A DNA stretch of 13,969 nt, from positions 1 through 13,969 of the forward strand of contig JBGAUK010000094.1 of the NCBI GenBank assembly GCA_044228695.1. The letters run 5' to 3'. The notes beneath the pieces are model-generated. The model had not been told where the DNA came from. It did not search any database and saw nothing but the letters and a program-made list of their open reading frames with translations. This stretch comes from M0108 sp044228695 (GTDB taxonomy: Bacteria > Pseudomonadota > Gammaproteobacteria > Chromatiales > Chromatiaceae). This document shows positions 1 through 6,675 of the stretch, in pieces. The translations under genes were made by a program, and so were the position numbers. How positions within the stretch are numbered: the stretch's first letter is position 1; the number at the start of each line of letters is the position of its first letter.

Positions 1-1400
1 ATGGGCACCATGGCGATCTGCCCCAGGGGTGATTCCAGGGCCGTGTCCACGATGGCGATGACCCGGGCATCGACCAGGCCGCCGGTCAGCGCCGCCGTCC
101 ATTCATGGAGCCCGTGGTACATGCCGATGATCGGCAGATAGAGGAGGCTGGAGACCACCGTCAGGAAGACCACCACATAGGCGATGGAGCGCTCGGCCAT
201 GAAGCGCCGGAACATAAAGAGCCCGAGCAGGGTCAGGCTGCTGCCGATCAGCGACAGGACGGACATGAATTGCTGATCGAAGGCCAGTTCATCGATCATC
301 CACCAGGTCTGGCCCGAGCCCGGCCCTGGCATGGCCCGGAAGACGAAGATGATGAAGGCCGTGCCCACCAGATAGAGCCGCGCCTCCGGGTCCAGGGCCC
401 GCAGCAGGCGCGACATCAGGAAGAGGATGATGACCATGGACCCGACGAAGATAATTTCCTGGTTATAGGGCACCTCCATCAGCCCCAGGCTCAGGGTAAA
501 GACGACGAAGACCAGGCTGCCACCCAGGATCCACCAATTCGGCTGGGTCTTCTCTAGGGGGTGCTCCAGCCGGCGCATCGCCTCCGCGCGTCCCAGCCCC
601 TTGGCCATCAGGCGGCGCAGGTCGCGACGCTTGATGAAGGCGGCCAGGGCCACGCCCAGGATGGAGACGAGGGGAATCGCCAAGGCCATCTCGTAGATAT
701 GGATATAGGTCGCGACCTTATCCGCCTCCGACATTCCTTCGACCCCGGCGAAGAGATAGACATTGGCCAGGGCCACCAGGACGCCGCCACCGATGATGGC
801 CACCCGCCCCAGCGTTTGCATGGTGGTGTGCATCAGTTTGCGCGTCGCCGGGTCGATAGGCCGGCCTTCGGCGTCCACCCGGGGTACCGCCTCCACCGTC
901 ATGGCGTCCGCCACCACATCCTGAATCACATAGCCCACCGGCGCCAGCAGGGCGGCAAGGACGTACCAGGCCTCCACCGGCATGATGGCGGCAAGGGCGA
1001 CCCGGTGCCCCAGCAGGCCGATCATGATCAGCAGGCTGGCGGTGAGAAGGGTCGCGCCCAGATAGACCAGGGCGGACTTATGGCGCCAGATCAGATCGAC
1101 AAGGTGCCCCAGGGGCATCTTGAGGGCCCAGGGGATGCCCGCCCAGAAGCCCAGGGCCGCCAGAAAGGCAGCGGACAGGCCCAGGTAGTCCTTGACGAAG
1201 AAGGTGCCGACGATAGCCGTCAGCCCCTGGATGCCGTAGGCCACATAGATCATCAACGGTGGCAGATAGGAGAGGCGCAGCTCGCGCCCCAATTCGAGAA
1301 TGTTACGGTCAAGCCACTGGCCCAGCCCGGCGATGAAGCCGCCCTGGCGCCCCCCTGATCTGCTCCGTCCGGCGATCCGCTTGCTAATGTCTGGGTTCAA
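1..1400 (-). CDS. MFS-type membrane transporter, folate/biopterin (BT1)-like, partial at the left edge
   Basis: Reading the minus strand from 1400 leftward gives 466 uninterrupted codons that run off the window, so the C-terminus is missing. The start is a TTG: it follows an in-frame stop two codons upstream, has a GAGG Shine-Dalgarno 8 nt before it (1409-1412), and no ATG occurs until residue 50. The product is strongly hydrophobic, with many membrane-length segments (for example about residues 46-66, 75-92 and 110-130) separated by short charged loops such as KRRDLRRL. Two motifs resemble the major facilitator superfamily and in particular folate/biopterin transporters: GIPWALKMPLGHLVD (residues 88-102) and QDVVADAMTVE (160-170). 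The substrate cannot be told from sequence. The gene is divergent from the c-di-GMP enzyme gene. Transporter identity is secure; the BT1-like assignment is from motif memory and is tentative. Confidence 0.72.
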   Translation of the reverse strand, partial: MNPDISKRIAGRSRSGGRQGGFIAGLGQWLDRNILELGRELRLSYLPPLMIYVAYGIQGLTAIVGTFFVKDYLGLSAAFLAALGFWAGIPWALKMPLGHLVDLIWRHKSALVYLGATLLTASLLIMIGLLGHRVALAAIMPVEAWYVLAALLAPVGYVIQDVVADAMTVEAVPRVDAEGRPIDPATRKLMHTTMQTLGRVAIIGGGVLVALANVYLFAGVEGMSEADKVATYIHIYEMALAIPLVSILGVALAAFIKRRDLRRLMAKGLGRAEAMRRLEHPLEKTQPNWWILGGSLVFVVFTLSLGLMEVPYNQEIIFVGSMVIILFLMSRLLRALDPEARLYLVGTAFIIFVFRAMPGPGSGQTWWMIDELAFDQQFMSVLSLIGSSLTLLGLFMFRRFMAERSIAYVVVFLTVVSSLLYLPIIGMYHGLHEWTAALTGGLVDARVIAIVDTALESPLGQIAMVP

Positions 1401-1408
1401 GCTTCAAT

Positions 1409-1412
1409 CCTC
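1409..1412 (-). promoter_or_regulatory. Ribosome binding site deciding the TTG start of the transporter
   Basis: On the minus strand the tetramer GAGG lies 8 nt before TTG at 1400-1398. It is the only good Shine-Dalgarno match near the 5' end of the open frame and comes just upstream of the in-frame stop, so it supports the non-ATG start. Confidence 0.5.
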
Positions 1413-1480
1413 ACTGGCTATCAATGACGCCAAGGTTACGCCATGACCGGCGCCGAGGCGAGACACCCGGGTATCGACGC

Positions 1481-1509
1481 CGGGATAGCGAAGCCGGCTT
1501 TGCGACCCG
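1481..1509. repeat. Inverted repeat in the divergent intergenic region
   Basis: The arms GCGAAGCC (1488-1495) and GGCTTTGC (1496-1503) are complementary with one G-T pair. They are flanked by CGGG (1481-1484) and CCCG (1506-1509), which also pair. As RNA this would be a 6-bp stem with a CCGG loop on a further 4-bp stem; as DNA it is a near-perfect 16-bp palindrome. It lies between the divergent transporter and c-di-GMP genes, so it could be an operator or a leader hairpin. Nothing shows which, and chance is possible in GC-rich DNA. Confidence 0.4.
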
Positions 1510-1744
1510 CGGGGCCGGGTTTCGTCATGATGGGTTTTTCGTGCTATGTTTTGCTCCAGGCCCCCAGGCATTATCCCCACCAGGATTCCCCCATGACAGC
1601 TCGACCCGAGCGCCGCCCCGGAGTAGGCACCCCGCCCACGGCATGCCCGAAGATTGCCCGCGAGGCCCTGGTGCTCCGGCCCGAGGCAGGCATAAAGCGA
1701 CAGTCCTGGCTTTGAAAACCTCCCTCAAATCTCCGCTGAGCGGG

Positions 1745-4057
1745 ATGCCGGACCCGCTCACCGGGTCCGGAGGCACGCGGGACCCGGATGCGCCAGCCAG
1801 GTCTCTGGAGAACCCCGTGGTCCAGAAGCTCCAGGAGGAACTCCGGGCGGCCAATGAGCGCCTGGGCGCCGAGAGCGCGGCGCGCCAGACGGCTGAAGCC
1901 CGTCTTGCCACCAGTCAGCGCCAACTCCAAACCCTGAGCGACAACATGCGGGATGTGGTTTGGGTCCTGGATGCCGAAACCCTTCGGTTTCTTTATGTCA
2001 GCCCCTCGATCCTGGGGTTGCGAGGTTATACCCCCGACGAGGTCATGGCGGAGCCCCTGGATGCAGCCCTGACGCCGGAAGGCCGCGCCCGGATCCAGGC
2101 CTTGATCGCGGAAAAAGGTGCCGCCTTTCGCGCCGGGACCCTCTCGGCGAGCACTCCCTTCACCGAACAGGTCCCGCAGGCTTGCAAGGACGGCACCCTG
2201 ATCTGGACCGAGATGCAAATGCATTTCTCCCGCAATCCGACAAGGGGCGCTTTCGAGGTCCAGGGCGTTACTCGCGACATCACGGCCTGGCACCAGATGG
2301 CGGAGGGTATCCGACACATGGCCCAGCATGACAGCCTCACGGGACTACCCAATCGGGCCTTATTCTCCCTCCTGGTGGAGCGGGCCCTGGCCAGTGCTAA
2401 ACGCCAACATCAGCGACTGGCCCTGATTTTTCTGGATGTCGACCGCTTAAAGCGCATCAACGACAACCACGGCCACGCCGTCGGTGATGGGGTCCTGCGG
2501 GAGATCGCCCAGCGGATCTCCGGGACCCTCCGCAACTCCGACACCCTCGGCCGCATGGGGGGGGACGAATTCATCCTCTTCCTGCCGAATATCGGCAGCC
2601 AGGAGCATGCCATCGAGGTGGCCAACAAATTGCGCGAGGCCATCCGGCCCCCCATCACCCTCGATGCCCTGACGCTATCCGTGTCCTTGAGCGTCGGCAT
2701 CGCCATCTACCCCGAGCATGGCCAGAACGAGCAGGAGCTGGCCAGGAACGCCGACGTGGCCATGTCCTTCTCCAAGAAGATAGGCCGCGACTGCGTGACG
2801 GGTTATGTACCCGAACTACATGCCAGTATCGCCTCGGAATGCAGCCCCACGTCGGCCGGCCCGGGCCCCGGCATCCAATTGGCGGAAATCAAGCAGGCGC
2901 TCAAGAACGAGGAATTCGTTTATTACTACCAGCCCAAGGTTTCCCTGCTCACCGGCAAGGTATCCGGCGCCGAGGCCCTGATGCGCTGGGTCAAGCCGGA
3001 TGGCGAGGTCATACCGCCCGACAGCTTCATCCCCCTGGCCATCGAATCCGGTCTGATCAAGCAGATGACCCTGGCCATGCTCCCACGGCTCATGGCCGAC
3101 CTGAGCATCATTCAGGACATACTCCCCGGCCTGGTCATGTCCTTCAACCTGACGGCCTGGAACCTGGAATCAGACGAGATCGTTAAGGCCATGCGCGCCG
3201 CCATCGCCAAATTCCAGCTCGACCCCGGCCTCCTGCAGGCCGAATTGACGGAATCATCAGTCATCCACAGTTCGGGTAAGGCGCGCGATCATCTCTTGGA
3301 ACTGACCGGCATGGGCCTGGGGCTGGCCATGGATGACTTCGGCACGGGCTTCTCTTCCATCGAGGTGCTCAGTCAATGGCCCTTCTCGGCGGTCAAGATC
3401 GACCAGGGCCTGATCCGGCGCATGGAGACCTCGGACAAATGCACAACCCTGGTGCGCTCCAGCATTCAGATGGCCCATCAACTGGGCATCAAGACGGTCG
3501 CGGAAGGGGTGGAGAGCCGCCAGGTCTTTGACTTCCTGCTGAACGCCGGCTGCACCGAGGCCCAGGGGTTCTGGCTTGGCCGCCCCATGGCCTTCCCGGA
3601 CTTCCTGACCTACCTGAAACGCGATGAGCGCTGGTCGGGCATCCCGAGCGGTTTGATCCACATCGCCCAGATCGATCACATCCACTGGCGGCGCTCGCTC
3701 ATCGACCATGCCATTGCCAAGGCCTTCGGCAAGGAGGGCGGGAACACGATCAAGGGGCTGGAGGTGGAGATGAACCCCCGGCTGTGCCGCTTCGGCCAGT
3801 GGTTCCAGGATCAAGGTCGGAATTTCGCCGGTCTGCCCGCCTTCGACGCCCTCGAAGTCCCGCATCATGAACTGCATCGCCTGGGCCGGGAACTCTTGCT
3901 CGCGGTCGAGCAAGGCCAGCCCAGTGACCAGATCACCCTCCTCATCCGTCTGCTCACCGACCAGTCCGGCGAGATTCTGGAACGACTCCAGGCCCTGGAG
4001 TACGAAAGCCTCATGACCTCAGGCGAGGTCCCCATACCCAGCGCCGGGGTGGCGTGA
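1745..4057 (+). CDS. PAS-GGDEF-EAL-CZB cyclic-di-GMP synthase/phosphodiesterase
   Basis: This is a cytosolic protein predicted both to make c-di-GMP from GTP and to hydrolyse it to pGpG. With the ATG at 1745 it has 770 residues and no membrane segment. Order: a short coiled coil (about 25-65), a PAS domain (about 65-185) ending in the usual GVTRDIT linker, a GGDEF domain (about 190-355), an EAL domain (about 378-625) and a CZB domain (about 640-755). The GGDEF motif is canonical (272-276) and an RxxD inhibitory site (R263, D266) sits exactly five residues before it. EAL catalytic residues are all present: E410, N468, E503, D530/D531, K551, E587 and Q607. The CZB ligand set H645, C681, H707, H711 is intact, predicting zinc sensing. 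The start is uncertain: ATG 1643 (804 residues) and ATG 1424 (877 residues) are in frame, none has a strong Shine-Dalgarno, and the upstream extension looks non-coding. Confidence 0.9.
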   Translation: MPDPLTGSGGTRDPDAPARSLENPVVQKLQEELRAANERLGAESAARQTAEARLATSQRQLQTLSDNMRDVVWVLDAETLRFLYVSPSILGLRGYTPDEVMAEPLDAALTPEGRARIQALIAEKGAAFRAGTLSASTPFTEQVPQACKDGTLIWTEMQMHFSRNPTRGAFEVQGVTRDITAWHQMAEGIRHMAQHDSLTGLPNRALFSLLVERALASAKRQHQRLALIFLDVDRLKRINDNHGHAVGDGVLREIAQRISGTLRNSDTLGRMGGDEFILFLPNIGSQEHAIEVANKLREAIRPPITLDALTLSVSLSVGIAIYPEHGQNEQELARNADVAMSFSKKIGRDCVTGYVPELHASIASECSPTSAGPGPGIQLAEIKQALKNEEFVYYYQPKVSLLTGKVSGAEALMRWVKPDGEVIPPDSFIPLAIESGLIKQMTLAMLPRLMADLSIIQDILPGLVMSFNLTAWNLESDEIVKAMRAAIAKFQLDPGLLQAELTESSVIHSSGKARDHLLELTGMGLGLAMDDFGTGFSSIEVLSQWPFSAVKIDQGLIRRMETSDKCTTLVRSSIQMAHQLGIKTVAEGVESRQVFDFLLNAGCTEAQGFWLGRPMAFPDFLTYLKRDERWSGIPSGLIHIAQIDHIHWRRSLIDHAIAKAFGKEGGNTIKGLEVEMNPRLCRFGQWFQDQGRNFAGLPAFDALEVPHHELHRLGRELLLAVEQGQPSDQITLLIRLLTDQSGEILERLQALEYESLMTSGEVPIPSAGVA

Positions 4058-4076
4058 CCCCACCAGCCCCCGCGCT

Positions 4077-4095
4077 TTTCCCAAGATTTGGGAAA
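4077..4095. repeat. Perfect palindrome upstream of prk (possible operator)
   Basis: TTTCCCAA (4077-4084), spacer GAT, TTGGGAAA (4088-4095): 8-bp arms with no mismatch. It begins 19 nt after the c-di-GMP enzyme stop codon. No T-run follows, so an intrinsic terminator is unlikely. The right arm coincides with the proposed -35 box of prk, which suits a repressor or activator site. The symmetry is not the T-N11-A of classical LysR (CbbR) sites, so the cognate protein is unknown. Confidence 0.5.
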
Positions 4096-4116
4096 GCCCC
4101 GTGGTATATTAGTAAT
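4088..4116 (+). promoter_or_regulatory. Candidate sigma-70 promoter for prk
   Basis: TTGGGA (4088-4093) and AGTAAT (4111-4116) are separated by 17 nt, each matching consensus at four of six positions. They lie in the most AT-rich stretch of the intergenic region. The -35 overlaps the right arm of one palindrome, and the -10 overlaps a second perfect 10-bp palindrome, AGTAATTACT (4111-4120). Transcription from here would give a leader of about 140 nt before the prk start. This is a sequence-only prediction. Confidence 0.4.
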
Positions 4117-4214
4117 TACTTTAGGATCCACGCACGGGCATTACCGCCACCGCGGGGCTTCACGTCAATTTCCAGAAGGATTTTCACCCCCCAACCTTCG
4201 GCCGAGACCCCAAC

Positions 4215-4239
4215 GGGTTGCGACCGGCGCCCCCAACCC
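4215..4239 (+). promoter_or_regulatory. Hairpin in the prk leader
   Basis: GGGTTG (4215-4220) and CAACCC (4234-4239) are perfect complements separated by 13 nt, ending 14 nt before the prk Shine-Dalgarno AGAGGAG (4254-4260). A modest leader stem is possible; a regulatory role is not shown. Confidence 0.25.
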
Positions 4240-4266
4240 TGAGAGAAAAGAACAGAGGAGACCTTC

Positions 4267-5157
4267 ATGTCCACCAACCATCCCATCATCGCGGTCACCG
4301 GTTCCTCGGGCGCCGGTACCACCACGGTCAAGCGCGCCTTCGAGCACATCTTTTACCGTGACGGTATCACCCCCGCCATCGTCGAGGGTGACAGCTTCCA
4401 CCGTTACGACCGCGCCGAGATGAAGGCGGAAACGGCCAGAGCCTCCGCCGCCCATCGCAACCTGAGTCACTTTGGCGCCGAGGCCAACCGCTTTGACATG
4501 CTGGAGGACCTGTTCAAAACCTATGGCGAGTCGGGCACCGGCAAAAAACGGTATTACATCCACAGCGAAGAAGAGGCCGTCGAACTCAATGCCCGTCTCG
4601 GCACCAACCTCAAGCCGGGCCAATTCACCCCCCTCGAGGAGATACCGGAAGGGACGGACATGCTCTTTTACGAGGGCCTGCATGGTCTGGTGATTACCGA
4701 GGACCATAACGTCGCCAAGCACGTTGACCTCGGCGTCGGCGTGGTGCCCATCGTCAACCTGGAGTGGATTCAGAAGATTCATCGCGACAACGCGGAGCGC
4801 GGCTATTCGGCGGAGGCCATCGTCGATACCATCATGCGCCGCATGCCGGATTACATCACCACCATCGTCCCCCAATTCTCCCTGACGGACATTAACTTCC
4901 AGCGCGTGGCCACGGTCGATACCTCCAATCCCTTCATCGCCCGCGACATCCCCACCCCGGACGAGAGCTTCGTCATCATCCGCTTCCGCAATCCGGACAA
5001 ATGGGATGTGGACTTCCCCTACCTCCTGTCCATGATCCAGGGCTCCTTCATGACCCGCCGCAACAGCATGGTCGTCCCCGGCGGCAAGATGGGCTTTTCC
5101 ATGGAGATCATCCTCCAGCCCATCATCGAATGCCTCATGTCCAAGTGTAACGGCTGA
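4267..5157 (+). CDS. prk: Phosphoribulokinase, class I (bacterial type)
   Basis: It phosphorylates ribulose 5-phosphate with ATP to ribulose 1,5-bisphosphate, the CO2 acceptor used by Rubisco in the Calvin-Benson cycle, in the cytosol. The 296-residue product has the P-loop GSSGAGTTT (12-20), the segment GDSFHRYDR (41-49) containing D42 in the position of the catalytic base of proteobacterial PRK, and the Walker-B-like FYEGLHG (134-140). It has the class I length and lacks the regulatory N-terminal cysteine pair of plant and cyanobacterial enzymes: only C289 and C294 occur. Class I enzymes are typically activated by NADH rather than thioredoxin. The start is fixed by a strong AGAGGAG 6 nt upstream. 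The gene is monocistronic here, behind its own leader, with no Rubisco gene nearby, as in other proteobacteria where prk is not in the cbb operon. Confidence 0.97.
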   Translation: MSTNHPIIAVTGSSGAGTTTVKRAFEHIFYRDGITPAIVEGDSFHRYDRAEMKAETARASAAHRNLSHFGAEANRFDMLEDLFKTYGESGTGKKRYYIHSEEEAVELNARLGTNLKPGQFTPLEEIPEGTDMLFYEGLHGLVITEDHNVAKHVDLGVGVVPIVNLEWIQKIHRDNAERGYSAEAIVDTIMRRMPDYITTIVPQFSLTDINFQRVATVDTSNPFIARDIPTPDESFVIIRFRNPDKWDVDFPYLLSMIQGSFMTRRNSMVVPGGKMGFSMEIILQPIIECLMSKCNG

Positions 5158-5183
5158 GTTTTGCCGCACATCCTCCCCGCCCC

Positions 5184-5213
5184 ACGCGGCCCTGCCGTTC
5201 CCAGGGCCCGCGT
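5184..5213. terminator. Hairpin between convergent prk and ybeY
   Basis: ACGCGGCCCTG (5184-5194) pairs with CAGGGCCCGCGT (5202-5213) around a 7-nt loop: an 11-bp GC-rich stem with one bulged C. It begins 26 nt after the prk stop and ends 1 nt before the ybeY stop. The position fits a two-way terminator, but no T-run follows on either strand, so it may block 3' degradation or act with Rho instead. Confidence 0.5.
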
Positions 5214-5214
5214 C

Positions 5215-5673
5215 TCAAGCCTCGTAGGGGGCGGGAAAGCCTAGCTCCTGCAGAATACGGGTCTCCAGCGCCTCCATCTCCTGGGCCTCGGCCTCGTCCA
5301 GGTGGTCATGCCCCAGCAGGTGCAGGATGCCGTGGACGACCATGTGGGCCCAGTGGGCCTCCAGGGACTTGCCCTGTTCCAAGGCCTCGCGCGCCACCAC
5401 CGGGGCACAGATGGCGAGATCGCCGATGAAGGGCTGGGGGTCCGGCAGGCCCGGCGGGGGCTCGAAGGGAAAGGAGAGGACATTGGTCGGTCCCGCCTTA
5501 CCGCGATAGCGCCCGTTCAGTTCGGCGGACTCTGCTTCATCGAGGATGCGCAGGCTGAGGCGGGCCTGCTTACGCCGCCCCTTTAAGACCGCCGCCGCCC
5601 ATCGCTTCACCTCCGCCTTAGCCGGCAGCCGGCTCGCGGCGGAGGCCCTCTGCATAGCCAGCTTAACCTTCAC
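5215..5673 (-). CDS. ybeY: Endoribonuclease YbeY (16S rRNA maturation factor)
   Basis: This zinc-dependent single-strand endoribonuclease is needed for 16S rRNA 3' end processing and 70S ribosome quality control. The 152-residue product carries the family signature HGILHLLGHDH (114-124), whose three histidines bind zinc, and the conserved RGKAGPTNVLSFPF segment (57-70) with the functional Arg57. The start is GTG at 5673, 2 nt after the phoH stop, with GGAG a few bases before it inside the phoH end; an internal ATG (residue 7) is less likely. The tight spacing implies translational coupling to phoH. In E. coli the operon continues with ybeX (corC) and lnt; here it ends with ybeY at a hairpin and the convergent prk gene. 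Confidence 0.95.
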   Translation of the reverse strand: MKVKLAMQRASAASRLPAKAEVKRWAAAVLKGRRKQARLSLRILDEAESAELNGRYRGKAGPTNVLSFPFEPPPGLPDPQPFIGDLAICAPVVAREALEQGKSLEAHWAHMVVHGILHLLGHDHLDEAEAQEMEALETRILQELGFPAPYEA

Positions 5674-5675
5674 CC

Positions 5676-6671
5676 CTACTCCGCCGGCAGGCCCCGATCA
5701 AAAGCGTCATAGGCATTGACGATGCGTTGCACCAGGGCGTGGCGCACCACGTCGCGGGCATTGAAGAAGGTGAAGCTGATGCCCTCCACATGCCGCAAGA
5801 CCTCGACGCCCTGCCGCAGGCCCGAAGTCTGGCCGCGGGGCAGATCCACCTGGGTCACATCACCGGTAATGACGGCCGTGGAACCAAAACCGATGCGGGT
5901 CAGGAACATCTTCATCTGCTCCGGCGTCGTGTTCTGGGCCTCGTCCAGGATGATGAAGGCATCGTTGAGGGTGCGCCCACGCATATAGGCCAGGGGCGCG
6001 ACCTCGATGACATGGCGCTCCATGAGCCGGGTCACCTTCTCGAAGCCCAGCATCTCGTAGAGGGCGTCGTACAGGGGGCGCAGGTAGGGATCGATCTTCT
6101 GGGCCAGGTCGCCCGGCAGAAAGCCCAGGCGCTCGCCGGCCTCCACCGCCGGTCGCACCAGCAGGACCCGCCGCACCCGGTCCGTCTCCAGGGCCTCCAC
6201 GGCGCAGGCGACGGCGAGATAGGTCTTGCCCGTCCCGGCGGGGCCAACGCCAAAGTTAATGTCGTGGCGCATCACCGCATCAAGATAGGCCTGCTGATTT
6301 GGCCCGCGGGCGCGGATCAGGGCGCGTTTGAGCCGAACGGCCAACTCCGGGCGCTCCGCGTCCGCGTCTTCGAGCAGGGCCTCGACGCCCGAGGCCTGCA
6401 GTTGCAGGTGAATGGCCTCGGGGGTCAGGACTTCCTCCGCGGTCACGGCATAAAGACGCTCCAGGACCTGCTCACCGGCCCGTATCGCCTGGCCCTCGCC
6501 AATGAGGCGGAAGAGGTGACCGCGATTGGCGATCTCGATGCCCAGCCGGCGCTCGATCTGGCGCAGATGGGCGTCGAGCTGACCGGTGAGGTTGGCGAGA
6601 CGAATGTTGTCCTCGGGGGCGAGCCGGAGGTCGAGGGTTTCGGGTGTCTGGGACAAGGGGGGCTGCTGCAC
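5676..6671 (-). CDS. ybeZ: PhoH-like ATPase (YbeZ)
   Basis: This is a P-loop ATPase of the PhoH family, associated with YbeY in RNA and ribosome metabolism and proposed to be RNA-helicase-like. With the GTG start at 6671 it has 331 residues. The N-terminal RNA-binding-like part (about 15-75, APEDNIRLANLTGQLDAHLR) matches YbeZ. Walker A GPAGTGKT is at 143-150 and Walker B IILDEAQN at 240-247, and the segment LLVRPAVEAGERLGFLPGDL between them is typical of the family. An alternative GTG at 6707 would overlap the miaB end by 32 nt and add a Trp/Cys-containing extension unlike homologues, so 6671, just 4 nt after the miaB stop, is preferred. It lies in the miaB-ybeZ-ybeY operon. Confidence 0.94.
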   Translation of the reverse strand: MQQPPLSQTPETLDLRLAPEDNIRLANLTGQLDAHLRQIERRLGIEIANRGHLFRLIGEGQAIRAGEQVLERLYAVTAEEVLTPEAIHLQLQASGVEALLEDADAERPELAVRLKRALIRARGPNQQAYLDAVMRHDINFGVGPAGTGKTYLAVACAVEALETDRVRRVLLVRPAVEAGERLGFLPGDLAQKIDPYLRPLYDALYEMLGFEKVTRLMERHVIEVAPLAYMRGRTLNDAFIILDEAQNTTPEQMKMFLTRIGFGSTAVITGDVTQVDLPRGQTSGLRQGVEVLRHVEGISFTFFNARDVVRHALVQRIVNAYDAFDRGLPAE

Positions 6672-6675
6672 TCTC

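Larger units (their letters stand above)
1401..1744. other. Divergent intergenic stretch, no convincing gene
   Basis: An open frame continuous with the downstream c-di-GMP enzyme extends back to ATG 1424. Its translation here is Arg/Pro/Gly-rich and shows no recognisable domain, as expected from chance reading of GC-rich DNA. A weak promoter-like pair lies around 1522-1550 (TTCGTC, 18-nt gap, TATGTT). If real, it would place transcription start, and hence translation start, well downstream of 1424. The inverted repeat at 1481-1509 is the only structured element seen. Confidence 0.45.

Noticed and set aside
105..1358. Two long plus-strand open frames (105-557 and 561-1358) rich in His, Gln, Asp and Gly.
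   Set aside because: They lie antisense to the transporter, whose minus-strand frame is continuous, hydrophobic and motif-bearing. The His/Gln/Asp composition is what antisense reading of such a gene yields.
4077..4095. The palindrome as an intrinsic terminator of the c-di-GMP enzyme gene.
   Set aside because: The stem is AT-flanked with a 3-nt loop, and the next bases are GCCCCG with no T-run.
4165..5169. 334-codon minus-strand frame opposite prk.
   Set aside because: It is an antisense shadow of prk with no domain; prk has full catalytic motifs and a strong ribosome site.
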